From NCBI GenBank assembly GCA_023424585.1, contig JAFADT010000339.1, forward strand, positions 1 through 20,368: a DNA stretch of 20,368 bases, read 5' to 3'. Of this stretch, positions 9,610 to 18,330 are shown one piece after another (within the stretch, counting starts at the first letter, position 1; every line of letters begins with the position of its first letter). Below the pieces are notes generated by a model, which was not told the origin of the DNA, made no database searches, and saw only the letters and a program-made list of their open reading frames with translations. This DNA comes from Pseudomonadota bacterium. Lineage in GTDB: Bacteria > Myxococcota > Myxococcia > Myxococcales > Myxococcaceae. A program made the position numbers and the translations under genes.

Positions 9610-10074
9610 GGCTTCCCCCCGGAAGGCCGTGACGGTCCCGACAAGAACGCGGTCGACCACCGCTGTCCCCCGGGACCGGACCCAGAACGATGCAATAGAT
9701 AGAAGGTTCAATCCCATCCGTCCGGGGGGCCGCACACTGTCCCCACCTGAACACCTGCCTCCTCCCGCGGGCCCCGCACCACGACTACCGCCTCACGACA
9801 ATCCTTCAAGGCAGCAAGACACCGGGCCTCCCGGTGACCTCTCGCCGGCGGAGAGACCGGCGCCGGCGAGAGGCTTTCCCACCTGCCAGGAGTGACCGTG
9901 CATGACAGTTCGAGCATCCCCGAGGGATGGGCAAGAAAGCAGGTGGAAAGCGTCTTTCCGGAAAAGCCCTTCATCCATGAGTCCTGCTTGTGGATGGGAG
10001 GGGGGATGCCAGTCACGCCCGTGGATGGGCCCAGGTCGATAGGCCCGGGTCTCGAAGGAAGAGGGGGCACGGAG
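9610..10074. other. 465-bp divergent spacer, hairpin-rich
   Basis: This lies between the minus-strand methyltransferase start (9609) and the plus-strand small gene. I find no convincing coding frame. An AT-richer patch (about 9691-9712) probably belongs to the methyltransferase promoter, although no canonical -35/-10 pair is clear. Between 9820 and 9996 there is a run of perfect inverted repeats: 9820-9836 (7-bp stem, CCT loop), 9838-9873 (13-bp stem), 9915-9929 (CATCCC-CGA-GGGATG), 9945-9959 (GGAAAG-CGT-CTTTCC, followed by the palindrome TTTCCGGAAA at 9955-9964) and 9972-9996 (CATCCA/TGGATG, 13-nt loop). The word GGATGG recurs at 9925, 9992 and 10022. This density suggests a structured leader or small RNA. 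Confidence 0.55.
9838..9873. promoter_or_regulatory. Perfect 13-bp inverted repeat with 10-nt loop
   Basis: CCTCTCGCCGGCG (9838-9850) is the exact reverse complement of CGCCGGCGAGAGG (9861-9873). The loop is GAGAGACCGG. Neither side is followed by a T tract, and the genes on both sides diverge from it, so a gene-end terminator is not expected here. Possible roles are an RNA hairpin in a 5' leader or small RNA, a protein-binding operator, or a mobile palindromic element. Confidence 0.6.
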
Positions 10075-10083
10075 ATGCGAACG

Positions 10084-10458
10084 ATGGAAGCGCGGACGCA
10101 GGGCGGGCGGGGGCAAGGGGAGGACGGGGGAGCGCGGTGGAAGGCGCAGCCGTGGCGTCGTCAGCGGCAGGGGGCGCGGGCGCGCGAGCACCGGGTGGCG
10201 CGGTCCGCGCTGGCGGCGGCGCTGCTGGCGGAGGGCTTCACGGCGGAGGCGGAGGTGGCGGGGTTCGCGGGGGCGCTGGAGGACCCGGGGGCGCTCAGCA
10301 TCGAGCAGGTGCTGCGGTTCGTGGACGGCCTGCGGGTGCGCATGGCGCTCGCGCACACGGACGACGAGGTGTTGCAGCTGGCCTGCCTGCGCCGTGACGC
10401 GGAGGAGCTGGCGAAGCGGATGATGGCGTGGGCCCGCGCGGGCCGGCTGCCGAAGTAG
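10084..10458 (+). CDS. Small protein of unknown function, 124 aa
   Basis: I chose the ATG at 10084 because GGAG (10071-10074) lies 9 nt upstream. An ATG at 10075 is in frame but too close to that site. The first roughly 40 residues are basic and low in complexity (Gly, Arg, Gln). From about residue 41 the chain is predicted to be helical (ARSALAAALLAEGFTAEAEVAGFAGAL, then IEQVLRFVDGLRVRMALA), ending with a helix around ELAKRMMAWARAG. There is no signal peptide or membrane segment. The codon use, with strong G/C at third positions and few rare codons, supports real coding. I do not recognise the family. It is 89 bp upstream of the next plus-strand gene. Confidence 0.65.
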   Translation: MEARTQGGRGQGEDGGARWKAQPWRRQRQGARAREHRVARSALAAALLAEGFTAEAEVAGFAGALEDPGALSIEQVLRFVDGLRVRMALAHTDDEVLQLACLRRDAEELAKRMMAWARAGRLPK

Positions 10459-10465
10459 CGCGAGC

Positions 10466-10499
10466 GGGACGTCCCGAGGACGTTGGCGACGGGCGTCCC
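10466..10499. promoter_or_regulatory. Palindrome and inverted repeat between two plus-strand genes
   Basis: GGGACGTCCC (10466-10475) is a perfect 10-bp palindrome just past the stop at 10458. Its left half (GGGACG) can also pair with CGTCCC at 10494-10499, and GACG recurs at 10468, 10479 and 10487. This could be an operator for the downstream gene or part of a transcript end. Nothing in the sequence decides which. Confidence 0.3.
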
Positions 10500-10512
10500 C
10501 GGTGGGAGTGCC

Positions 10513-10541
10513 TTGACAGGGGCGGTGGAGCGCTCTCAGGT
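10513..10541 (+). promoter_or_regulatory. Candidate promoter with consensus -35 (TTGACA)
   Basis: TTGACA at 10513-10518 is a perfect sigma-70 -35 element. With a 17-bp spacer the -10 would be TCAGGT (10536-10541), a weak match that keeps the first and last T. Transcription would then start at or next to the ATG at 10548. Confidence 0.35.
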
Positions 10542-10547
10542 GGGGGC

Positions 10548-11918
10548 ATGCTCGCACTCGCTCTTGCCGCCGCGCTGGCGGCCGCACCCGCGCCTCGCGT
10601 CGCCGCCTCGACGGTGACGGTCCTCCACATTCCACAGCTGGACCAGGCGCAGGGGCTGAACGCGTTCCTGACGCGGGCCGGGGCGTCCTCGCAGCTGCTG
10701 AACCCGGAGGCGTGGCGCGGTGAGCTGCACCCCCTGCTGCCGTTGGACCTGGGGAAGCCGGAGGCGATGGAGGCGCTGGGCATCGACGCGGCGGGGCCGC
10801 TGACCGTGTCCATGCGGCAGGACGGCCGCATCGCGTGCACGCGGGTGAAGGACGCGAAGGTGTTCCAGGAAGCGACCGCGAACGTGCTCGCGCGCAACGG
10901 CGACGTGAAGGGGGGCACGGTGAAGGGCGTGACGACGCTGCGAGCGCCGGGCGCCGCGGGGGGCTTCGGGGGCTACGTCCTCAAGGGGCAGGAGGCGTGT
11001 GCCTTCCTGAGCACGGACTCGGACGAAGCGCTCCGCAAGGAGGCCGCGAAGCTGGTGGCGCTGAAGGCGCCGGCCGCGGACGCGAGGATGGCCACGGTGC
11101 CGGGGGTGCTGTACGTGTCCACGAAGGACGGCGTGCTGGCGCTGGATGGCACGGCGAAGGGGCTGAAGGTGGAGGGCACGACCACGAAGCTGCCGCTGCC
11201 GCCCTTCCTGGCCAGGGGCACGAGCCCCTACGGCGCCATGTCTCCCACGGGCCTGCTCTTCGCGAGGGCCCAGGTGGCGCCGACGGGCGTGGCGCAGGCG
11301 GTGGAGTCCGTGGCGGACGCGGTGCGGACGGTGTGTCCCGCGTGTCCGGCGGCGGACGTGAAGGGGGTGACGGACGCGCTGGCGAAGCAGCTGACGGGGC
11401 AGGTGTTGCTCGGCGTGGACTCGGTGGCGGTGCGCGGCTCGCTGCGCAAGCCGGAGGTGCGCTTCTTCGCGGCGAAGCAGGCGCTGGCGGCGGAGGTGAC
11501 GGACCCGGCGGCGGCGAAGGCGGCGCTGGCGCCACTGGCGAAGTTCCCGGGGGCCAGGGCGCTGGAGGACGGCTACGCGATGGAGGCCAGGGGCGGCAGC
11601 GTCTACGTGCGGCTCAAGGGCAAGCAGCTGGTGTTCGGCAACGACTCCACGGTGACGCAGGCGGTGCTGGCGTCGCTGCCGGAGAAGGGCGGGCCGCTGA
11701 AGCGCGCGGTGGAGTTCACGTTGGATCCGAAGAAGCTGGCGCGCGGTCTGTCCCAGGTGTCGCTGATGGACGTGATGGGCGACGAGCGCCTGGCCGCGTT
11801 CTTCGGAGCGAGCACGGAGCTGGGCCCCCTGCTCGCGAAGAGCGACAGCATCACCGGCTGGCTGGACAGCGCCCCCAACGGCGCGCACCGCTTCCAGATG
11901 AACTGGTCGCTGCCGTAG
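10548..11918 (+). CDS. Exported protein of unknown function with CPAC motif
   Basis: The product is 456 aa. The ATG at 10548 opens directly onto a signal peptide (MLALALAAALAAAPAPRVAA), with cleavage likely near residue 20; an open frame extends upstream but reads through non-coding sequence. The mature part alternates beta strands and Ala/Lys-rich helices without transmembrane segments. It contains a CPAC motif (VCPACPAADVKG, about residue 265), two further cysteines near residues 88 and 148, and a C-terminus ending in FQMNWSLP. The protein is likely periplasmic or secreted, possibly a substrate-binding or inhibitor-like protein. I do not recognise the family, and CPAC alone is not enough to call a thiol oxidoreductase because no thioredoxin fold is evident around it. 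Confidence 0.8.
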   Translation: MLALALAAALAAAPAPRVAASTVTVLHIPQLDQAQGLNAFLTRAGASSQLLNPEAWRGELHPLLPLDLGKPEAMEALGIDAAGPLTVSMRQDGRIACTRVKDAKVFQEATANVLARNGDVKGGTVKGVTTLRAPGAAGGFGGYVLKGQEACAFLSTDSDEALRKEAAKLVALKAPAADARMATVPGVLYVSTKDGVLALDGTAKGLKVEGTTTKLPLPPFLARGTSPYGAMSPTGLLFARAQVAPTGVAQAVESVADAVRTVCPACPAADVKGVTDALAKQLTGQVLLGVDSVAVRGSLRKPEVRFFAAKQALAAEVTDPAAAKAALAPLAKFPGARALEDGYAMEARGGSVYVRLKGKQLVFGNDSTVTQAVLASLPEKGGPLKRAVEFTLDPKKLARGLSQVSLMDVMGDERLAAFFGASTELGPLLAKSDSITGWLDSAPNGAHRFQMNWSLP

Positions 11919-11951
11919 GAGAGCGGAGCGAGGCCTGGAACGACAGCCAAG

Positions 11952-12065
11952 ACGTTTGATGAGTACGGCGTCAGGGAACCGGATGTCGAAGCCGCGCTGA
12001 GCAGGCTGGGTCCCGTGCTCGGGATTCCTTTCGACGCGCTCTACTGCGACGACCTGGAACGCGGA
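11952..12065 (+). pseudogene. Probable gene remnant (about 38 codons)
   Basis: In the frame that continues after the previous stop, the sequence reads like real protein: TFDEYGVREPDVEAALSRLG, then PVLGIPFDALYCDDLERG. It has no good start codon or ribosome site, and beyond 12065 the frame runs into the shadow of the protease gene on the other strand. The look (acidic, with a short helix then GIPFD) is reminiscent of small immunity-type or DUF proteins common in myxobacteria, but that is only an impression. It may be the broken end of a gene replaced at this junction. Confidence 0.35.
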
Positions 12066-12073
12066 ACCGCCCC

Positions 12074-13225
12074 CTACGCCGTCCGCTCCCGGGGCCACCC
12101 CGTCCGCGACCGCTGGCGCTCCGCCTCCTCCGCGCGCGCCAGCCCCCGCTGGAGGTCGTTCCAGTCCAACGTCCCCGCGAGCAGCCCCTCCTCGTCCACC
12201 ACCGCGGCCATGGGCACGCGCGCGTCCGACATCCTCCGGAGCACCGTCCAGCCGTCCTCGGCGAGCTCCGCCACCACCCCGTCCTCCATCGCGTCGCGCA
12301 CCATGTAGCTGGCGCGCTGCGCCTCCGGCACCGCCTGCACCGCCGCCCACGTCACCCGCCCCACCGGCCGCCCCGCGCTCGTCACCGGCAGCGTGCTCGC
12401 GTGCTCGCGCCGCAGCGCCCAGTGCGCGTCCTGCACGGACAGGTCCAGGTCCACCCCCACCATCCGGGGCGTCATCAGCGCCTCCACCTTCACCCGCTCC
12501 AGCAGCGCCTTCATCCGCACCTGCCGCGACTCCCCTTCCGCGCCCATCAACACGAAGAACGCCACCACCAGCGTGAACGGGTTCAGCGTCACCAGGCCCC
12601 ACACGCCGAACGCCACCGCGAACAGCCGCCCCAGCCACGCCGCCACCTGCGTCGCCCGCACCAGCCCCAGCCGGGGCGTCAGCGCCGCGCGCACGATGCG
12701 CCCCCCATCCATGGGAAACGCCGGCAGCAGGTTGAAGCCCCCCAACAGCGCGTTGAGCATCGCCAGCGTGAAGAGCGCGAACTGCACCTGGAACATCCCC
12801 AGGCCGTGCACGACCCACGTCAGCGCGCCCAGGAACACCGCCAGCCCCAGGCTCGTCAGCGGCCCCACCAGCGCCATCAGCGCCTCGTCCCTGGGCCGCT
12901 TGGGCGCCTCCGCGAGCTCCGACACGCCCCCGACGATCATCAGCGTGATGCCGTGCACCTCGCCGCCATGCCGCAGCGCATAGAAGGTGTGCGCCATCTC
13001 GTGCAGCAGCACCGACACGAACAGCCCCACCGCCACCGCCAGCCCCCACGCCCACGGGTGCCCCCCCAGCGCGCCCGACGGCACGTCCGCCGTCTCCGCC
13101 GCCCGCTGGAGCGCCCCGCCAAAGGACAACGCCAGGAGCGGCAGCGCTATCAACAGGGAGAAGTGGACCCGGATGGGGACCCCCCGGAACGACCCCACCC
13201 GCAGCGCCCCCGGCCTCTCACGCAT
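12074..13225 (-). CDS. M50-family (site-2 type) intramembrane metalloprotease with two CBS domains
   Basis: The product is 383 aa. The ATG at 13225 follows AGGGAGG with about 6 nt spacing; the frame stays open upstream, antisense to the carboxylase gene, but that is not coding. Membrane segments lie at about 18-38, 58-82, 115-138, 146-168 and 195-228. The zinc site is HEMAH (75-79), and the third ligand is in [11 protein letters not shown] (165-175, Asp173). Two CBS domains follow (about 248-300, starting [14 protein letters not shown], and 308-365). This matches the MJ0392/Rip-like group, in which CBS domains may sense nucleotides and gate proteolysis. Such proteases cleave membrane-bound anti-sigma factors or other membrane proteins. 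No partner anti-sigma gene is adjacent. It is divergent from the carboxylase beta gene across a 166-bp gap. Confidence 0.93.
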   Translation of the reverse strand: MRERPGALRVGSFRGVPIRVHFSLLIALPLLALSFGGALQRAAETADVPSGALGGHPWAWGLAVAVGLFVSVLLHEMAHTFYALRHGGEVHGITLMIVGGVSELAEAPKRPRDEALMALVGPLTSLGLAVFLGALTWVVHGLGMFQVQFALFTLAMLNALLGGFNLLPAFPMDGGRIVRAALTPRLGLVRATQVAAWLGRLFAVAFGVWGLVTLNPFTLVVAFFVLMGAEGESRQVRMKALLERVKVEALMTPRMVGVDLDLSVQDAHWALRREHASTLPVTSAGRPVGRVTWAAVQAVPEAQRASYMVRDAMEDGVVAELAEDGWTVLRRMSDARVPMAAVVDEEGLLAGTLDWNDLQRGLARAEEAERQRSRTGWPRERTA

Positions 13226-13269
13226 CGCCAGCCTCCCTGCCCGCCTTCCCCGCGAAGAAGAAGCGGTGT

Positions 13270-13288
13270 CGGAAATCCTGAACTTCCG
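13270..13288. promoter_or_regulatory. Inverted repeat CGGAA-N9-TTCCG in divergent promoter region
   Basis: CGGAA (13270-13274) and TTCCG (13284-13288) form a dyad with 19-bp overall length, in the 166-bp gap between the protease and carboxylase genes. Length and position suit a dimeric repressor operator. A related word (CCGGAAATTCGG) occurs near 15018, upstream of the next gene in the carboxylase locus. Confidence 0.3.
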
Positions 13289-13354
13289 TCCCGTCCCCGC
13301 CCCGCGCACCCCCGGCTCGGAGGGCCGCCCACCCCTCCAGGGACAAGGGAAGCG

Positions 13355-13383
13355 CTGCCACCGCCCGCCAATCGTGTTAGAGC
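13355..13383 (+). promoter_or_regulatory. Candidate promoter of the carboxylase beta gene
   Basis: CTGCCA (13355-13360, four of six -35 matches) is separated by 17 bp from TAGAGC (13378-13383), which is preceded by an extended -10 TG (13375-13376). The hexamer ends 8 nt before the ATG at 13392, and no Shine-Dalgarno is visible, so the message may be leaderless. Confidence 0.45.
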
Positions 13384-13391
13384 GCGGCCCC

Positions 13392-14954
<1,563 letters not shown>

Positions 14955-14966
14955 AAGAAGTCCCGG

Positions 14967-15011
14967 CCGCGCCCGCTCGCCCCCCGTCGCCCGGAGGGCA
15001 GGCGGGCGTGG
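14967..15011 (+). terminator. GC-rich stem-loop downstream of pccB
   Basis: CCGCGCCCGC (14967-14976) can pair with GCGGGCGTGG (15002-15011) with one G-T wobble; an inner GCCC-GGA-GGGC hairpin sits in the loop. There is no T run after it. It could attenuate read-through from pccB into the next gene. Confidence 0.3.
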
Positions 15012-15071
15012 CGCGTTCCGGAAATTCGGAGGTAACGCCGAGGCTTTCACGGGGCCACTCAAGGAGCCCCC

Positions 15072-15686
15072 GTGTCCCAGCAGCGCCGACTCGTCCTCTT
15101 CCTCTCCGACGTCGAAGGAAACCTCACCGCCCTGCGTCAGACGCTCAAGGGCGTGTGTGAGGGGCTGGACCTGCCTCCCCCCGAGGTGAAGTGGGTGGAG
15201 CCCCGCCCGGAGGCGCTGGCCGACAGCGGCTGGCACGTGGCGGAGATTCCCCTCGTCTCCGGCAAGACGTCCGGCAAGGTGCCCTCCCCCGAGGAGCACG
15301 TGGACGCCATGACGCAGGCGCTCTCCCGGGACTTCCGCGACCGCTCCATGGGCATGTACGTGGACCGGGAGCACAGCTACGCGCGCGTCTGCATGGCCGC
15401 GCCCAGCCGCCCGCCCCGCGCCATGGAGGGGGAGTACCTGGACGTCCTGCGCCAGGCCGCGCGCTGGCTGGACGTGGAGACGACGGCGGTGGCCCGCCTC
15501 TTCAGCGGCAGCGCGGCCCGCAACCTGCTGGCGGCCGCGGTGGACTTCGGGGCGGACGGCAAGCCGGTGGAGGCCCCGTCGCACCCCGCCCCGCCCCCGG
15601 AGCCGGACGAGGACGACCGGTTCGTGGAGGCGAAGCTCGCCCAGGCCCGGAAGCTGATGGACCAGTACCTGAACCTGCGCAAGTAG
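15072..15686 (+). CDS. Uncharacterised protein within the acyl-CoA carboxylase locus, 204 aa
   Basis: It starts at GTG 15072 with AAGGAG at 15061-15066. It is probably a soluble cytoplasmic protein with no signal peptide or membrane segment. The N-terminal half (RRLVLFLSDVEGNLTALRQTL) looks like a beta-alpha unit, and the middle contains MGMYVDREHSYARVCMAAP. Residues 115-160 are helical (YLDVLRQAARWLDVETTAVARLF). A Pro/Glu/Asp linker (about 168-181) precedes a charged C-terminal helix (FVEAKLAQARKLMDQYL). I do not recognise the family. Its position between the beta subunit and the biotin carboxylase, 117 bp after one and 40 bp before the other on the same strand, hints at a role with the enzyme (accessory or regulatory subunit), but this is guilt by association. 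Confidence 0.8.
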   Translation: MSQQRRLVLFLSDVEGNLTALRQTLKGVCEGLDLPPPEVKWVEPRPEALADSGWHVAEIPLVSGKTSGKVPSPEEHVDAMTQALSRDFRDRSMGMYVDREHSYARVCMAAPSRPPRAMEGEYLDVLRQAARWLDVETTAVARLFSGSAARNLLAAAVDFGADGKPVEAPSHPAPPPEPDEDDRFVEAKLAQARKLMDQYLNLRK

Positions 15687-15710
15687 AGGCGGGCAATCCC
15701 GGGCGCCCCA

Positions 15711-15719
15711 TGCTAGACG
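15711..15719 (+). promoter_or_regulatory. Extended -10-like element before biotin carboxylase
   Basis: TGCTAGACG at 15711-15719 is a TGn-TAGA extended -10, ending 7 nt before the ATG at 15727. No good -35 and no Shine-Dalgarno are visible, so a leaderless internal promoter is plausible. Confidence 0.4.
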
Positions 15720-15726
15720 GGCGCCC

Positions 15727-17244
15727 ATGCCCAAGATCCGCAAAGTGCTCGTCGCCAACCGCGGCGAGATCGCCATCCGGGTGATGCGCACCTGCAAGGA
15801 CCTCGGCATCGCCACGGTGGCGGTGTACTCCGAAGCAGACCGCTCGGCCCTGCACGTCCGCATGGCGGACCAGGCGTACTTCGTCGGTCCCCCGCCCTCG
15901 CGCGAGAGCTACCTCGTGCAGGAGCGCATCCTGGAGGTCGCGAAGCAGTCCGGCGCGGACGCCATCCACCCCGGCTACGGCTTCCTCTCCGAGAACGCCT
16001 CCTTCGTGCGCGCCTGCGAGAAGGCCGGCATCACCTTCATCGGCCCGCCGGCCTCCGCCATGGACGCCATGGGCGAGAAGACCCGCGCCCGCGCCAACAT
16101 GATCCAGGCGGGCGTGCCCGTGGTCCCCGGCACCACCGAGCCCATCGTCACCATCGAGGAGGCGCGCGAGTACGCCCAGGGCATCGGCTTCCCCATCATG
16201 CTCAAGGCCGCTGGCGGCGGCGGCGGCAAGGGCATGCGCCGCGTGGAGGGCCTGGCCGACTTCGACTCCGCGTGGCGCTCCGCCAAGAGCGAGGCGCTCA
16301 ATGCCTTCGGCAACGACTCGGTCTACATCGAGAAGTACCTGGAGAAGCCCCACCACGTGGAGATCCAGGTGTTCGCCGACCAGTACGGCAACACCATCCA
16401 CCTGAACGAGCGCGAGTGCTCCGCGCAGCGCCGCCACCAGAAGGTGGTGGAGGAGACGCCCAGCCCCATCCTCACGCCGGAGCTGCGCGCGAAGATGGGG
16501 GAGGTCGCGGTGAAGGCGGCCAAGGCCGTCAACTACGTGGGCGCCGGGACGGTGGAGTTCCTGGTGGACGTGCACCGCAACTTCTACTTCCTGGAGATGA
16601 ACACCCGCCTCCAGGTGGAGCACCCGGTGACGGAGTGGGTCACCGGCCTGGACCTGGTGGCCATGCAGCTCAAGGCCGCCGAAGGGGAGAAGCTCCCCCT
16701 CTTCGAGGCCCCCGCGCCGCGCGGCCACGCCATCGAAGTGCGCGTGTACGCCGAGGACCCGGCGCGCAACTTCATGCCCAGCCCCGGGAAGATCCAGGCG
16801 CTGCGCGTGCCGGGCGGCCCGAACGTGCGCGACGACTCGGGCGTGTACGCGGGCTTCACGGTGCCCAACGCCTACGACCCCATGATCTCCAAGCTGTCCG
16901 TGTGGGGCGCCACGCGCGAGGAGGCCATCGCGCGGGCCAAGCGCGCGCTGTCCGAGTACGTGGTGAAGGGCATCACCACCAACCTCCGCTACCTGCACGG
17001 CATCCTGTCCCACCCGGAGTTCGTGGGCGGGGACTACGACACCAGCTTCCTCACCCGCGAGCACACCGCGCTCCTGGGCGCGGAGGACCCCAAGCTCAGC
17101 GAGGTGGCGCTGCTCGCGAGCACGCTGCACGCCTTCCAGCGCGACCAGAAGCGCGCGAAGACGCTGCCGTCGCGCGCCGGTGGCTCGGACGCCAGCGGCC
17201 GCATCAGCCCGTGGCGGCTGGCGCTGAAGAGCCGCCGCCGCTGA
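15727..17244 (+). CDS. Biotin carboxylase subunit of acyl-CoA carboxylase
   Basis: The product is 505 aa with an ATG at 15727. The N-domain begins KVLVANRGEIAIRVMRTCK and has HPGYGFLSEN (81-90). The ATP-grasp domain has Lys160 and the glycine loop GGGGGKG (163-169), the substrate strand ERECSAQRRHQK (228-239) and FLEMNTRLQVEHPVTE (288-303), which includes the metal-binding Glu290 and catalytic-type Arg294. The C-domain includes RVYAEDP and GYVVKGITTN-like blocks (EYVVKGITTNLRYL). After about residue 450 comes a variable tail (to 505) like the linker of propionyl-CoA carboxylase alpha chains. The biotinyl domain normally fused there is missing and is instead encoded by the next gene. It carboxylates biotin on the carrier using ATP and bicarbonate. 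Confidence 0.95.
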   Translation: MPKIRKVLVANRGEIAIRVMRTCKDLGIATVAVYSEADRSALHVRMADQAYFVGPPPSRESYLVQERILEVAKQSGADAIHPGYGFLSENASFVRACEKAGITFIGPPASAMDAMGEKTRARANMIQAGVPVVPGTTEPIVTIEEAREYAQGIGFPIMLKAAGGGGGKGMRRVEGLADFDSAWRSAKSEALNAFGNDSVYIEKYLEKPHHVEIQVFADQYGNTIHLNERECSAQRRHQKVVEETPSPILTPELRAKMGEVAVKAAKAVNYVGAGTVEFLVDVHRNFYFLEMNTRLQVEHPVTEWVTGLDLVAMQLKAAEGEKLPLFEAPAPRGHAIEVRVYAEDPARNFMPSPGKIQALRVPGGPNVRDDSGVYAGFTVPNAYDPMISKLSVWGATREEAIARAKRALSEYVVKGITTNLRYLHGILSHPEFVGGDYDTSFLTREHTALLGAEDPKLSEVALLASTLHAFQRDQKRAKTLPSRAGGSDASGRISPWRLALKSRRR

Positions 17245-17285
17245 CCCTCTTCCTCCCGCAAGCCTCTCGGAAGGACCTTTCCTCC

Positions 17286-17795
17286 ATGCGTTACTTCACG
17301 AAGCAGCAAGGCCAGAAGGAAGCGGTGCCGGTGGACCTGGAGTCGCTGGGCCAGGACCGCTACCGGCTCACGGTGAACGGCAAGACGTTCCAGGTGGACG
17401 CGCTGTCCGTGGACGCGGGCACGCTGTCGCTCCTGGTGGACGGCCAGTCGTACAACGTCGAGTTCGAGGAGAACGGCGACGAGGTCGGCACGCTGGTGCG
17501 CGGGCAGGTGAACCGCACCGACGTCGCGGACGAGCGCAAGCTGCGCATGCGCGCGGCCGCCAGCAGCTTCTCCGTGGAGGGCCGCCAGGTCGTCCTCGCG
17601 CCCATGCCCGGCAAGGTGGTGAAGGTGCTGGTCAAGGTCGGGGAGGAAGTGAAGGAGGGCCAGGGGCTCGTGGTCGTGGAGGCCATGAAGATGGAGAACG
17701 AGCTCAAGAGCCCCAAGGCCGGCAAGGTCACGGAGGTGTTCGCCAAGGAGGGCACCGCCGTGGAGAACAACGCCAAGCTCGTCGTCGTGGAGTAG
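17286..17795 (+). CDS. Biotin carboxyl carrier protein (separate biotinyl subunit)
   Basis: The product is 169 aa. The ATG at 17286 has GGAAGGA at about 17268-17274. Residues about 20-80 form a beta-rich segment (YRLTVNGKTFQVDAL, LSLLVDGQSYNVEF) like the BT/linker domain of alpha chains. Residues about 100-169 form the biotinyl domain (APMPGKVVKVLVKVGEEVKEGQ), with the biotinylated Lys135 in VEAMKMENEL and the closing KLVVVE. It carries carboxybiotin between the biotin carboxylase encoded 41 bp upstream and the carboxyltransferase. Sequence and order suggest that the ancestral fused alpha chain is split here between the BC and BT/BCCP parts. Confidence 0.95.
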   Translation: MRYFTKQQGQKEAVPVDLESLGQDRYRLTVNGKTFQVDALSVDAGTLSLLVDGQSYNVEFEENGDEVGTLVRGQVNRTDVADERKLRMRAAASSFSVEGRQVVLAPMPGKVVKVLVKVGEEVKEGQGLVVVEAMKMENELKSPKAGKVTEVFAKEGTAVENNAKLVVVE

Positions 17796-17803
17796 GCCGC
17801 CCC

Positions 17804-18325
17804 ATGGAGATGCTCTGCACGCTGCGCAGCACCACCGAGTCGCAGCGCCAGGCCCTGCGCGCGGCGCCCGAGTCGCTGGAGCCCTTCCTGGAGGACGAGG
17901 AGGACTTCGGCGACGCGAAGGGCGCGGCGTTCCTGGAGCTGGACATCGGCGAGGCGTGGCACGGCCTCCAGTACCTGCTCACCGGCACCGCGTGGGAGGG
18001 CCAGCCGCCCCTGGACTTCCTCGTGCGCGGCGGCGACGAGGTGGGCGACATCCCGTCGGATGAAGGCACCGCGCGCGTGTTCGACGCGGCCGCCGTGAAG
18101 GCGCTGGCGGAGGCGCTGAAGCAGACGCCCGTGGACGCCCTGCGCAAGCGCTTCGCCCCCGCGAAGCTCCAGGCGGAGGACATCTACCCCGGCACCTGGG
18201 ACGAGGAGGAGCCGGCGGAGGACGTGGACCCGCTGGAGGAGCTGCTCTCCTACTTCGTGGAGCTCCAGAAGTTCACCGCGTCCGTGGCGAAGCGCGGGCT
18301 GTGCCTGCTGGTGCACATCGGCTGA
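17804..18325 (+). CDS. DUF1877 (YfbM-like) family protein
   Basis: The product is 173 aa, starting 8 nt after the biotin carrier stop, so it is very likely in the same transcript. Family-like blocks are visible: an N-terminal MEMLCTLRSTTESQRQAL, LDIGEAWHGLQYLLTGT (about 46-62), a GGDEVGDIPSDEGTARVF segment, VKALAEALKQTPVDALRKRF, an IYPGTWDEEE stretch and a final helix LLSYFVELQKFTASVAKRG. These match the layout of small cytoplasmic YfbM/DUF1877 proteins, whose function is unknown. The closing LCLLVHIG is a beta strand, not a membrane segment. Its stop lies 18 bp from the stop of the convergent permease. Confidence 0.82.
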   Translation: MEMLCTLRSTTESQRQALRAAPESLEPFLEDEEDFGDAKGAAFLELDIGEAWHGLQYLLTGTAWEGQPPLDFLVRGGDEVGDIPSDEGTARVFDAAAVKALAEALKQTPVDALRKRFAPAKLQAEDIYPGTWDEEEPAEDVDPLEELLSYFVELQKFTASVAKRGLCLLVHIG

Positions 18326-18330
18326 AGGCC

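Noticed and set aside
9838..9873. Intrinsic terminator
   Set aside because: No T tract on either strand, and neither flanking gene ends here.
9820..9996. Known riboswitch (glycine, c-di-GMP, TPP, FMN, cobalamin)
   Set aside because: None of the conserved core words I recall for these classes fits the loops and junctions; also no matching metabolic gene follows.
9708..10070. 120-codon minus-strand frame in the divergent spacer
   Set aside because: Low-complexity Pro/Ser/Gly sequence, no ribosome site, no consistent codon bias; the hairpin structure is the stronger signal here.
12015..12308. 97-codon plus-strand frame starting at GTG 12015
   Set aside because: Only its first roughly 17 codons look like protein; the rest is Ser/Arg-rich shadow of the protease CBS region. 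The protein-like part is treated as a remnant instead.
10536..13055. Very long open frame on the minus strand (839 codons)
   Set aside because: It is antisense to the exported-protein gene and out of frame with the protease gene; composition is Arg/Gly/Ala-rich and His/Gln-rich without motifs, as expected for shadows in very GC-rich DNA.
12987..13391. N-terminal extension of the carboxylase beta subunit back to 12987
   Set aside because: The extension is antisense to the protease gene and the intergenic gap, whereas the family N-terminus starts naturally at 13392.
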